From positions 1 through 26,561 of the forward strand of contig JBIIIP010000039.1 in NCBI GenBank assembly GCA_044234625.1: a stretch of 26,561 nucleotides of DNA. Reading direction: 5' to 3'. Of this stretch, positions 1 through 6,860 are shown in pieces. Source of the DNA: CACORA01 sp044234625 (GTDB taxonomy: Bacteria > Planctomycetota > Planctomycetia > Pirellulales > UBA1268). Made by a program: the position numbers and the translations under genes. Under the pieces are notes generated by a model that was not told the DNA's origin, did not search any database, and was given only the letters and a program-made list of their open reading frames with translations. How positions within the stretch are numbered: the stretch's first letter is position 1; each line of letters starts with the position of its first letter.

Positions 1-1176
1 GCCCGAGCCGACCGTCTTGCCGCCTTCGCGGATGGCGAAGCGGACACCGTCGTCCATGGCGATCGGCACCATCAGTTCCACCTCCATCTTCACATTGTCG
101 CCCGGCGAGCACATCTCGACGCCACCGAGCAGCTTGGTCGAGCCGGTCACGTCGGTGGTGCGGAAGTAGAACTGCGGGCGGTAGCCGGCGAAGAAGGGCG
201 TGTGGCGGCCACCCTCCTCCTTCGACAGGACGTACACCTCGCACTCGAACTTCTTGTGGGGCTTGATCGAGCCCGGCTTGGCGAGCACCTGGCCACGCTC
301 GATCCCTTCGCGGGCAACGCCACGGAGGAGGCAGCCGACGTTGTCGCCCGCCTGTCCGCTGTCGAGCACCTTCTTGAACATTTCGACGCCCGTGACGGTC
401 GTCTTCTCGGCCTTCTCCTTGAGGCCGATGATCTCGACTTCGTCACCAACCTTCACCAGGCCGCGCTCGATACGGCCCGTGGCCACCGTGCCACGGCCTT
501 CGATCGAGAACACGTCTTCGATGGCCATCAGGAACGGCTTGTCGAGCTCGCGGACGGGCTCGGGGATGTAGGCGTCGACCGCATCGAGCAGGTCGCCGAT
601 GCACTTGTTGGCCGCCGGATCGGCCGGCTTGTCGTAGGCCGGCTTGCCGGCACCACGGATGATCGGCACCTCGTCGCCGGGGAAGCCGTACTTCGTGAGC
701 AGTTCGCGGATTTCCATCTCCACGAGGTCGAGCAGCTCGGGGTCGTCGACCAGGTCGACCTTGTTGAGAAACACGACCAGCGCCGGCACGCCCACCTGCT
801 TCGCAAGGAGGATGTGCTCGCGGGTCTGAGGCATCGGGCCGTCGGCCGCACTCACCACCAGGATCGCGCCGTCCATCTGGGCGGCACCGGTGATCATGTT
901 CTTGATGAAGTCGGCGTGGCCGGGGCAGTCGATGTGGGCGTAGTGACGCTTGTCGGTCTCGTATTCCACGTGGCTGACCGCGATCGTCACCGTCTTGGTT
1001 TCATCACGGACCGTGCCGCCCTTGGCGATGTCGGCGTAGCTCTTCGCGACGGCCAAGTTCTTCGCGGCCTGCACCGCGACGAGCGCGCCGGTCAGCGTGG
1101 TCTTGCCGTGGTCGATGTGCCCGATCGTCCCGACGTTGACGTGGGGCTTGGTCCGCGCGAACGTGTCCTTTGCCAT
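1..1176 (-). CDS. tuf: Elongation factor Tu, 3' end outside window
   Basis: This is the GTPase that delivers aminoacyl-tRNA to the ribosomal A site. The 392 visible codons start MAKDTFARTKPHVNVGTIGH. G1 is GHIDHGKT at about residues 18-25, G3 is DCPGHADF at about 81-88 and NKVD follows at about 136. Domains 2 and 3 are present up to GGKTVGSG, so only about the last 7-8 residues lie beyond position 1. The start is the ATG at 1176, preceded by GAGGAG seven nucleotides upstream. It is the last gene of a tRNA-tuf transcription unit on the minus strand. A long open frame on the opposite strand is only its shadow. The identification is secure. Confidence 0.98.
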   Translation of the reverse strand, partial: MAKDTFARTKPHVNVGTIGHIDHGKTTLTGALVAVQAAKNLAVAKSYADIAKGGTVRDETKTVTIAVSHVEYETDKRHYAHIDCPGHADFIKNMITGAAQMDGAILVVSAADGPMPQTREHILLAKQVGVPALVVFLNKVDLVDDPELLDLVEMEIRELLTKYGFPGDEVPIIRGAGKPAYDKPADPAANKCIGDLLDAVDAYIPEPVRELDKPFLMAIEDVFSIEGRGTVATGRIERGLVKVGDEVEIIGLKEKAEKTTVTGVEMFKKVLDSGQAGDNVGCLLRGVAREGIERGQVLAKPGSIKPHKKFECEVYVLSKEEGGRHTPFFAGYRPQFYFRTTDVTGSTKLLGGVEMCSPGDNVKMEVELMVPIAMDDGVRFAIREGGKTVGSG

Positions 1177-1208
1177 GCTTTCTCCTCGAACTTTCCTCTC
1201 TGGTGGCT

Positions 1209-1227
1209 GCAGGCGTTTGCCGCCTGC
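1209..1227 (-). other. Stem-loop in the tRNA-Thr/tuf spacer
   Basis: A perfect 7-bp inverted repeat (GCAGGCG / CGCCTGC, 5-nt loop) lies between tRNA-Thr(GGT) and the tuf ribosome binding site. No U-tract follows on the minus strand, so it is not an obvious terminator. It could be an RNA-processing or stabilising hairpin at the 5' end of the tuf message; that role is inference. Confidence 0.4.
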
Positions 1228-1315
1228 GTCGAACTCATGAAACTCTCGTAACCCATATCGCTCCGCCCGGAAACGGCCCGGACGGCGTGTGTCGTTTGGT
1301 CTCCGCAACCATCCC

Positions 1316-1390
<75 letters not shown>

Positions 1391-1452
1391 GGATGAGGCC
1401 CGGGGCCGGTGACGGTGTCGGAATGTGCGTGTGGTGTATGGTTCCTGCAAAA

Positions 1453-1523
1453 AGCGGGTGAAGGGAATCGAACCCTCGTCTTTAGCTTGGAAGGCTATTG
1501 CTCTACCATTGAGCTACACCCGC
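1453..1523 (-). tRNA. tRNA-Gly(TCC)
   Basis: The acceptor GCGGGTG pairs with CACCCGC. The anticodon loop CTTCCAA gives anticodon TCC, which reads GGA. The T loop contains GGTTCGATTCC. The discriminator is U and no CCA is encoded. It takes the place of glyT in the conserved thrU-tyrU-glyT-thrT-tufB order. Confidence 0.96.
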
Positions 1524-1541
1524 GACGGCTGGGGACTGGAC

Positions 1542-1624
1542 TGGGGAGTGCAGGATTCGAACCTGCGAAGGCAGAAGCCATCAGATTTACAGTCTGACCC
1601 CTTTGACCGCTCGGGAAACTCCCC
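1542..1624 (-). tRNA. tRNA-Tyr(GTA)
   Basis: This is a class II tRNA of about 83 nt with a long variable arm. The acceptor GGGGAGT pairs with ACTCCCC, and the anticodon GTA sits in the loop between CAGA and TCTG. The T arm contains GGTTCGAATCC. The discriminator is A. The 194-nt spacer between it and the upstream tRNA-Thr(TGT), 1625-1818, shows no gene or clear hairpin. Confidence 0.96.
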
Positions 1625-1818
1625 TGGTGTTGTGGTGTGGCTGGCGTGGTGGTGCGTGTGTTGGTCGGTGGTGGGATGGTCCTTGGCCGAACGAGTTGTG
1701 ACCGTTCGGCCTCGGGCCGCACGGTTGCCTGGCGGAAACGGATGCGGTGCCGGCGCCGACATGCAGCGCCTGGGGCGACCAGCCTCCGGAATCTCCGGCC
1801 TCCGGATTCGTCGTGCTG

Positions 1819-1891
1819 AGCTAGCGGCGGGAGTTGAACCCGCAACCTGCTGATTACAAATCAGCTGCTCTGCCAATTGAGCTACGCTAGC
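1819..1891 (-). tRNA. tRNA-Thr(TGT)
   Basis: The acceptor GCTAGCG pairs with CGCTAGC. The anticodon stem GCTGA/TCAGC encloses loop TTTGTAA, giving anticodon TGT, which reads ACA. The T arm contains GGTTCAACTCC. It is the first tRNA of the tRNA-tuf operon, equivalent to E. coli thrU. Confidence 0.96.
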
Positions 1892-1917
1892 GGCCGGTCG
1901 AAACCGAGAACCTGCCA

Positions 1918-1945
1918 AGTGTACGGATTCGCAGCCCTCATGCAA
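1918..1945 (-). promoter_or_regulatory. Candidate sigma-70 promoter of the tRNA-tuf operon
   Basis: On the minus strand a TTGCAT box (1940-1945) is followed after 16 nt by TACACT (1918-1923). The -10 box ends about 26 nt before the mature 5' end of tRNA-Thr(TGT), leaving room for a short 5' leader. Position and box quality fit a strong stable-RNA promoter. The upstream neighbour on the same strand ends at 2021, so a promoter is expected here. Confidence 0.55.
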
Positions 1946-2020
1946 GACGGTGACGCGGCCATCCGGCGGGCCTTTCAGGGGCCGGATTTCGCGGTTTTCC
2001 GGTCCGGCAAACTTTGCCCG

Positions 2021-3202
2021 TCAGGCAAACCGCAGCTCCAGCATGGAGAAGTCGTCGTTGAAATCGTCGCGCTGGGAAAGGTCACGAATCTCGCTGACGA
2101 GGGCATCCATCCGGCTCTCTGCGCCGGCCGGCTGCCGGCCCAGGCTCGCCAGGAATTGGTCGAACGCCCACATCGAGCCATCCGGCCGGCTGATTTCGAA
2201 CGCGCCGTCGCTGAACACGAACAGCTGCGCCCCGGGGGGAACCGCCCGCTCGCTGGAGTCGAATGCCAGCCCCTCCACCGCGCCGATCAGCGGGCCATCG
2301 GAATCGAGCAGTTGCGGCTTCCCGTCCGCTCCCGGGCAGAGCAGCACCGCCGGCGGGTGGCCGCCTCCGGCCCAGCGCATCATCCGCTGCGGCAGGTTGT
2401 ATACGCCGTACCAGATCGTGAAGAACATGTCGTTTTGCCGCTCCATCGGGAAGGCCTTGTTGAGCGCGGCGAGCACGGCCCCCGGGTCATGGAAGTCGGT
2501 CTGCGGCAGCGCCTCGCTGCGGATCGCGTTCAAGGCCGACACGCTGAGCAGGGCGGCTCCCACGCCATGGCCGCAGACATCGAGCAGATAGATGGCAAAA
2601 TGGTCGGCATCCAGTTGGTGGTAGCCGAAGGCATCGCCGCCGAGCGCGGCTGAAGGAATGAACCGCCAGTCGGTGGTGATCGGTCCGCTGTTCTCGGGGG
2701 CCGGAAGCAGCGACCGCACGTAGTGCGATGCCGTCGCCAGGTCGTTGGCGAGCACCTCCTGGCTTGCCTGGAGCGCGGCGAACGCCTCGTTGCGTTCGAG
2801 GAGGGCGATGAAGCCGCGGGAGTGATAGCGGACGCGGGCGATCAGCTCGAGTCGGTCGGGCAGCTTGACGATGTAATCGTTGGCTCCGACCGCGAAGGCC
2901 TCCGCCTTCACGGCCGCCTCCTCCTTCGTGGAGAGCACGATGATCGGCACGTCGCGAAACCGCTCCTCGGCCCGGAATCGCTTCACGAGCTCCAGCCCCT
3001 CGATCTCGGGCATCACGAGATCCTGGAGGATCACGGTGGGCGCCACCTCGGCCGCCATGGCGAGTGCGTGCTGGGCGTCTTTGCAGAAATGAAAGGCGAT
3101 GCCCTCCTCGCCGGCGAGCATCCGCCTCACGGCCTCACCGATGATCGGTTGGTCATCGACCAACAGGACGCTGATATCACGGGCCGGAGCGGAAGCGGTC
3201 AC
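2021..3202 (-). CDS. Response regulator with PP2C/SpoIIE-type serine phosphatase output
   Basis: This is a 393-aa fusion of a receiver domain and an RsbU/RsbP-like protein phosphatase. In the receiver (about 10-130) the acidic pocket VDDQ is near 15-18, the phospho-acceptor is D61 in ILQDLVMP and the conserved lysine is K113. A helical linker (about 134-160) follows. The PP2C domain (about 170-393) has DVCGHG at about 208-213, a SDGAFE motif and a C-terminal DDFNDD, so the metal-binding aspartates appear intact. The GTG at 3202 is preferred because AAGGA lies seven nucleotides upstream. An in-frame ATG at 3244 lacks a good site and would add 14 residues. It is the last gene of a run with csrA and two DUF2294 genes. 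By analogy it should dephosphorylate an anti-sigma-antagonist-type protein; no such partner is visible here. Confidence 0.9.
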   Translation of the reverse strand: MTASAPARDISVLLVDDQPIIGEAVRRMLAGEEGIAFHFCKDAQHALAMAAEVAPTVILQDLVMPEIEGLELVKRFRAEERFRDVPIIVLSTKEEAAVKAEAFAVGANDYIVKLPDRLELIARVRYHSRGFIALLERNEAFAALQASQEVLANDLATASHYVRSLLPAPENSGPITTDWRFIPSAALGGDAFGYHQLDADHFAIYLLDVCGHGVGAALLSVSALNAIRSEALPQTDFHDPGAVLAALNKAFPMERQNDMFFTIWYGVYNLPQRMMRWAGGGHPPAVLLCPGADGKPQLLDSDGPLIGAVEGLAFDSSERAVPPGAQLFVFSDGAFEISRPDGSMWAFDQFLASLGRQPAGAESRMDALVSEIRDLSQRDDFNDDFSMLELRFA

Positions 3203-3262
3203 GGGGCGATCCTTGTGGGAGCATCGACGACGGCATCCTACCATCGCCGGTGCCGCCCAGGC

Positions 3263-3745
3263 TCACTCGCCTGCCGCCTTTTCCGCTGTTCGCTCGGCGC
3301 GGATCTTCTTCGGGCGGCAGACGGGGGCATCCGCCAGCGAGAACACCATCAGCTCCTCGCCCGTCACCGTCGAAATGTCGTGGTGCACGCTGACGAGCTT
3401 TACGCCCACCGCGGTTTCCACGATGTCGGCGAGCCGCTGCCGGCCCGTGGCCACCATGTGCGACCGCACCTGCTTGAGGAGCGATCGGCCGTTGCCGTTG
3501 CCGTGACCGTTGCCGTTGCCGTGGCCGGCGTCGGGCTCCGCGGCGCTGCCGTCGCCTGCGGCCGGCTCATGCCGGGGAGCGATGAGCTGTCGCTCCGCCG
3601 GCGTGAGCACGCCCTGCAGCTGCACCACGAGCAGCGAGCCGATCAAGTGGGAATGGATGTCTCGCGGGCCGCGACCGATGAACTCCTGCTGGAATCTCGA
3701 GATGCCATCGCACACGGCCGCCTCGATCTCGCCTTGGGATTTCAT
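3263..3745 (-). CDS. DUF2294 / MpsC-like protein with Gly-Asn tract
   Basis: This 160-aa protein belongs to the DUF2294 family (Pfam PF10057, named MpsC after a staphylococcal membrane-potential system); the biochemical role is not settled. The N-terminal half carries GRGPRDIHSHLIG (about 24-36) and LQGVLTPAERQLI (about 43-55). The C-terminal half carries LLKQVRSHM (about 89-97) and HHDISTVTGEELMVFSL (about 121-137), which fits the family. Between the halves, where family members are normally continuous, sits an insert ending in HGNGNGHGNGNG (75-86). The ATG at 3745 has GGAGG upstream with good spacing. A longer in-frame ORF to 4027 runs through csrA and is rejected. It is nearly a paralogue of the divergent gene at 4937. 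Confidence 0.82.
   Translation of the reverse strand: MKSQGEIEAAVCDGISRFQQEFIGRGPRDIHSHLIGSLLVVQLQGVLTPAERQLIAPRHEPAAGDGSAAEPDAGHGNGNGHGNGNGRSLLKQVRSHMVATGRQRLADIVETAVGVKLVSVHHDISTVTGEELMVFSLADAPVCRPKKIRAERTAEKAAGE
3489..3524 (+). repeat. CCGTTG hexanucleotide tract coding Gly-Asn
   Basis: Six tandem hexamers (CCGTTG with CCGTGA and CCGTGG variants) lie inside the DUF2294 gene. Read on the minus strand they encode alternating Gly/Asn with two His substitutions. The same hexamer occurs in csrA (3824-3847) and, as GGCAAT/GGCAAC, in the gene at 4937 (5111-5128). Confidence 0.85.
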
Positions 3746-3777
3746 GAACGCTCCTCCGTTTCGCGAACGCATCAGGC

Positions 3778-4020
3778 CTATTTCGTCGCGGCCGTCCTGC
3801 TCGCGGCGGGGCTCGTCGGGGCCCCGTTGCCGTTGCCGTTGCCGTTGCAGATCCGGTCCCACACTTCGCGGCGGTGGATCGGCATCTTCGTGTCGGCCTC
3901 GAAGCCCAGCCGCACCCGCCCGCCCTCGATCTCGAGGATCGTGATTTCGAGCATGATTTCCAGGTCTTCCGATCGCCCGATGACGACGCTCTCGCGGTTC
4001 TTCCTCGTCAATACCAGCAT
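3778..4020 (-). CDS. csrA: Carbon storage regulator CsrA with C-terminal extension
   Basis: CsrA is a dimeric RNA-binding protein that recognises GGA in hairpin loops, often over ribosome binding sites. The 80 residues start with the diagnostic MLVLTRKNRESVVIG, continue with the beta-strand EIMLEITILEIEGGRVRLGF, and keep the basic IHRREV region (48-53) whose arginines contact RNA. Most CsrA proteins end near residue 60-65. This one adds an NGNGNGNG tract (59-66) and a short Ala/Thr-rich tail. The start at 4020 has AAGGTG four nucleotides upstream. It lies 40 nt after the upstream DUF2294-like gene and 32 nt before the next, consistent with one transcript. Both DUF2294 leaders here contain ACGGAGGA over the SD, a plausible CsrA target. 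Confidence 0.95.
   Translation of the reverse strand: MLVLTRKNRESVVIGRSEDLEIMLEITILEIEGGRVRLGFEADTKMPIHRREVWDRICNGNGNGNGAPTSPAASRTAATK
3824..3847 (+). repeat. CCGTTG x4 tract in csrA
   Basis: Four perfect CCGTTG units code for the Asn-Gly tail of CsrA on the minus strand. The codon phase gives the same Gly-Asn dipeptide as the tracts in the flanking DUF2294 genes. Confidence 0.9.
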
Positions 4021-4060
4021 GGGTCACCTTTTCATGGAGAGGGGTCCTTCCGAATGGAAT

Positions 4061-4591
4061 TCAACGGCGGACGGGTCCCTTGCCGTCCGCACCAGAAGCA
4101 TGCACATGCACATCGACGGGAACTCCCAGGGCGGGCATCCCGTCGCCGAGCAGGAAAAGATCGATGTCGGCATCGGTGGAGAAGGTCTTGGTGACGCTCC
4201 CCGTTTCCGCGTCGACATGCACGAGCGCGCCGCGGAGGTCGACGCCGGCCGTCTGCCGCACGTGATCCCGCAGGGCGTCGAGCGTGGAATCGAAGAGGGC
4301 GCGGTGGAACTCGTCCACCCGCCGCCTCCCGGCGTCGTCCCGGGAGAGTCGCCGCTCCAGTGGGGAGAATGACTCGAGCATCGTCACGACCATCGAATCG
4401 TCCTTGATGGCCACGGTGACGCTGATCGGCGTTCGGCCAAAGAGCAGATGCTCGAACGCTCCCGCCGCCTGGGCCACGCGCCGCGCCGCACGGTGCTCGA
4501 GACGCGGAGGGGGAAGCGGGAGGGGGTGGCGATCATGGCCGAAGCGCATCTCGAGAGCGGGTGCAGGGGGCACGAGAAGGGGCGTGGTCAT
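4061..4591 (-). CDS. Divergent DUF2294 / MpsC-like protein, first gene of csrA operon
   Basis: This is a 176-aa protein. The first 45 residues are Pro- and Arg-rich and low in complexity. From about residue 55 it follows the DUF2294 plan: FGRTPISVTVAIKDDSMVV, then MLESFSPLERRL, a helical part with LRDHVRQTAGVDL, and a final strand region VHVDAETGSVTKTF. It lacks the Gly-Asn tract and the N-terminal MKSQGEIEAAV of the other two copies, so it is a more distant paralogue; that assignment rests on pattern similarity only. The ATG at 4591 is chosen because GGAGG lies four nucleotides upstream; the longer ORF to 4687 would pass through a terminator-like hairpin. The leader holds a copy of the structured element discussed under findings. 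Confidence 0.65.
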   Translation of the reverse strand: MTTPLLVPPAPALEMRFGHDRHPLPLPPPRLEHRAARRVAQAAGAFEHLLFGRTPISVTVAIKDDSMVVTMLESFSPLERRLSRDDAGRRRVDEFHRALFDSTLDALRDHVRQTAGVDLRGALVHVDAETGSVTKTFSTDADIDLFLLGDGMPALGVPVDVHVHASGADGKGPVRR

Positions 4592-4620
4592 GGGTCCTCC
4601 GTGTGGTCGGTGTCGAAACG

Positions 4621-4670
4621 AAAAAAGCCGGCGGGGGAGAACGCCCGAGGGCACTCTCTCACGCCGGCTT
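4621..4670 (-). terminator. Intrinsic-terminator-like hairpin in the leader of the csrA operon
   Basis: On the minus strand AAGCCGGCG (4662-4670) pairs with CGCCGGCTT (4625-4633), a 9-bp stem followed by six U (4621-4626). It lies only 30-79 nt upstream of the start codon at 4591, so it looks like an attenuator within a 5' leader. Its upstream arm overlaps the conserved TACGCTGCG end of the leader element, which would allow mutually exclusive folding. Confidence 0.65.
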
Positions 4671-4724
4671 ACGCTGCGACGGACCACCCGGAAACTCGGG
4701 CTGCCCCTCGACTCGTCTTCCGTC
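4666..4724 (-). promoter_or_regulatory. Leader RNA element, copy C (diverged)
   Basis: It shares CGGAAGACGAGT (minus strand; 4711-4722) and CGCAGCGTA (4670-4678) with copies A and B, at nearly the same spacing (41 versus 42 nt). The hairpin between them has changed sequence but is still a hairpin (CCCG...CGGG), which is the pattern expected of a conserved RNA fold. It is followed directly by a terminator-like stem. The function is unknown. Confidence 0.55.
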
Positions 4725-4936
4725 AGGTTGTGTGTTTTTCCCGACCTGCAGCGATGCTTTCAAGCACCGTCGCCAATCGGAGCGGCCAAGTATAAGTTTC
4801 AATCTGGGCAAGGCAAGCAAATTTTTCCGGCTGCGAGGCCGGCGTTCAACAGGCTCACCGACAATACCCGAAAGGACTCCTGCCACCCCCACGCGTGGGG
4901 GATCGTGTCGTGCAGGTCCGGTTGCGGGGATGCCCC

Positions 4937-5329
4937 ATGAAGTCGCAGGGAGAGATCGAGGCCGCGGTGTGCGACGCCGTGGCGCGGTTTCAGCAGGAAT
5001 ACCTCGGCCGCGGCCCGCGCGACATCCACGCGCACCTCGTCGAGAACAAGCTCTTCGTCCACCTTCAGGGCGTGCTCTCAGCGGCCGAACAGCGGCTCAT
5101 CGAGACGCACGGCAATGGCAATGGCAACGGCCGCGGCGCCGAGCTGCTCAAGCAGTTGCGCAGCCATCTCGTCCTCGCCGGCCGGCCGCTGCTGGAAACG
5201 CTCGTGCGGGATGCCACCGGCGCGCAGCCCGTCAACGTTCACCACGACATCAGCACGGCGACGGGCGAGGAAGTGATCGTCGTCACGCTCGCCTCGGTGC
5301 CGTCGTGCCGGGAGCGAAAGCGACGCTGA
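4937..5329 (+). CDS. DUF2294 / MpsC-like protein, tract-bearing paralogue
   Basis: The 130 residues align almost throughout with the 160-aa protein encoded at 3263-3745: MKSQGEIEAAVCD at the start, GRGPRDIHAHL (24-34), LQGVLSAAEQRLIE (43-56), LLKQLRSHL (70-78) and HHDISTATGEEVIVV (102-116). The inter-half insert is shorter and consists mainly of HGNGNGNG (58-65). The family is DUF2294/PF10057 and its activity is uncertain. The ATG at 4937 has a GGGGA about six nucleotides upstream; an upstream GTG at 4895 is possible but adds residues absent from the paralogue. It is transcribed away from the csrA operon, so the duplicated pair flanks a shared regulatory region. Confidence 0.82.
   Translation: MKSQGEIEAAVCDAVARFQQEYLGRGPRDIHAHLVENKLFVHLQGVLSAAEQRLIETHGNGNGNGRGAELLKQLRSHLVLAGRPLLETLVRDATGAQPVNVHHDISTATGEEVIVVTLASVPSCRERKRR
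5111..5130 (+). repeat. GGCAAT hexanucleotide tract coding Gly-Asn
   Basis: Three hexamers (GGCAAT, GGCAAT, GGCAAC) followed by GG encode the Gly-Asn tract of the divergent DUF2294 protein. They are synonymous with the tracts in the two minus-strand genes, with different third codon bases. Confidence 0.8.
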
Positions 5330-5600
5330 CACCGCGGCGGTGCCAGTTGGACATTCGAGGCGTGTTCCCAGTCGGTGGCCGAAGGCGTTCGGCACATCGA
5401 GCGTCGGCGGAGCGGGGTCGGAGAGAGGAGGCTCCGATCCCGCCCGCCGGCAGCCTGGCCGGGCTGGGCGGGAAAATGTGAAGTGCTTTGCAGGCCCCGT
5501 CGATACCCCTCGCAAGAGGGGGTGCTTCGTGGTGTGTGCCGCGGCGACTCCCCGTTCAAGACAGTCCTCGCAAGGCTGCAGGAACCTAAGGGGGGATGGT

Positions 5601-6860
5601 ATGGATCGGATCGGACACGGGCGGCAGGCTGCATGGATGCAGTTGGGCGATGCGATCGTGGCGGTCACGGCGCTGGTGCTCGCGTTGCTGGGGATCATCC
5701 GGCATATCAAAGCCGACGAGCTGGCAGCCGGCGGGGCCGACGAGCTGGCAGTCACCGCGGCTGACGAGGTTGCGTTCAGCGGGCTCGCGCCGTTCGACGA
5801 GGCGATGCTCGCCGCCCTGGAGGTGCCCGGCAGCGAGCCGCCTGTTTCCCCGGATGTGGCCGCCATGCCGGATCTGGCGGTGCCCGCTCCGGAGTGCTGC
5901 CCGGCCACCTGCGATCCGCGGATCATGCACGTGCTCGACCCGTGGGGCGAGGATCCGCTGTGGAGCGGTCGCACCGAGGCCTTGCTCCTATGGCGCGACA
6001 ACCCGCAGGGCCTGCCGCTGTTTGCCTTTCGAGACCCGGAGACGTTCGACGCGTTCGGCTCCGCGCTCAACGCATCCAATTTCGCCAGCGGCATGGCTGC
6101 CGGGCCGCGGTTCACGCTGTTTCGCCACACGGGCGACCAAGGGGCGATCGAATTCAATTATCTCCGCGTGCAGAGCTTCACGGCGACGCAAGTCCTGCCG
6201 CTCACCGAGGGTGGCTACGTGGAAAATGGCCACGGCATTTATTGCTGCCCCTCCTTCACGCCCCTTGACCAGGTCGGCGGCCGTTTGGGAAGCGCGCTGC
6301 AGAGCTTCGAATTGAATCGGCGGTTTCCCACCGATGGGCGGTGGCAATGGCTGACGGGCTTCCGCTGGGTGCAGTGGCAGGAAGACCTCACGCTCGCGTC
6401 GCAAATGAGCTTCTTCGGATTCGTCGACGACTATGCCACCAGAACCTCGAACGACCTGTATGGCTGGCAGGTGGGGGCCGATTCGATCCTCCTCGGGCTC
6501 GGGACGCCCTGGCGGCTGGAGGGCATCGGCAAGGCTGGCGTTTTCTACAATCACGCGGCCCAGCATTCCGCCTGGGCGACCGACGCTCCGATCGAGCCGC
6601 AGGCGCTCGCCCTGGGCACGTCGGCCGACCGCGTGGCCTTCGTCGGCGAAGTCGGCGTCACGGGCGTCTACGACCTGACCGACTGGCTCTCGTTCCGGGC
6701 CGGCTACTCGATCTTCTGGCTCGGCGGGCTGGCGACGGCCACGAACCAGCTCGACGCGCAGGACATCTGCCCTGCCGCGGGCGCGCCCACCGGAGCGATC
6801 GACACGTCGGGCAGCGTGGTCGTGCAGGGCATCACGCTCGGGCTGGAGGGCCGCTGGTGA
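5601..6860 (+). CDS. BBP7-family outer-membrane beta-barrel protein
   Basis: This 419-aa protein resembles the planctomycete BBP7 family (PF07585), predicted outer-membrane barrels. The N-terminus has a hydrophobic stretch (about 17-35, AIVAVTALVLALLGII) that could be a signal anchor, followed by an Ala/Asp/Glu-rich linker. The barrel part carries family-like elements: RTEALLLWRDN, a glycine-rich ASGMAAGPRFTLFRH, QSFELNRRF, LTGFRWVQWQEDL, and strands of alternating aromatic/small residues up to a C-terminal LGLEGRW, with Trp as last residue as in many barrels. The ATG at 5601 has GGGGGGA upstream; earlier in-frame ATGs give no signal sequence. The 271-bp upstream spacer shows no gene. Its last 29 bp overlap the convergent PEP-CTERM gene. 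Confidence 0.8.
   Translation: MDRIGHGRQAAWMQLGDAIVAVTALVLALLGIIRHIKADELAAGGADELAVTAADEVAFSGLAPFDEAMLAALEVPGSEPPVSPDVAAMPDLAVPAPECCPATCDPRIMHVLDPWGEDPLWSGRTEALLLWRDNPQGLPLFAFRDPETFDAFGSALNASNFASGMAAGPRFTLFRHTGDQGAIEFNYLRVQSFTATQVLPLTEGGYVENGHGIYCCPSFTPLDQVGGRLGSALQSFELNRRFPTDGRWQWLTGFRWVQWQEDLTLASQMSFFGFVDDYATRTSNDLYGWQVGADSILLGLGTPWRLEGIGKAGVFYNHAAQHSAWATDAPIEPQALALGTSADRVAFVGEVGVTGVYDLTDWLSFRAGYSIFWLGGLATATNQLDAQDICPAAGAPTGAIDTSGSVVVQGITLGLEGRW

Larger units (their letters stand above)
4592..4936. other. Divergent intergenic region with leader RNA element
   Basis: This 345-bp gene-free stretch separates the minus-strand csrA operon from the plus-strand DUF2294 gene. Its left half holds the terminator-like hairpin (4621-4670) and the conserved element (4666-4724) of the csrA-operon leader. 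Its right half, about 4730-4936, is relatively A/T-rich for this genome and probably contains both divergent promoters. No clear -35/-10 pair could be fixed by eye. Confidence 0.6.

Noticed and set aside
202..1251. 349-codon plus-strand frame opposite tuf
   Set aside because: EF-Tu on the minus strand is certain; this frame is low-complexity in Val/Asp/Arg/His and is a shadow.
3263..4027. 254-aa version of the DUF2294 protein starting at 4027
   Set aside because: It would overlap all of csrA; the ATG at 3745 has a strong ribosome binding site and matches the N-terminus of the paralogue at 4937.
2723..4372. 549-codon plus-strand frame covering csrA and its neighbours
   Set aside because: It is opposite four genes with good start signals and conserved domains.
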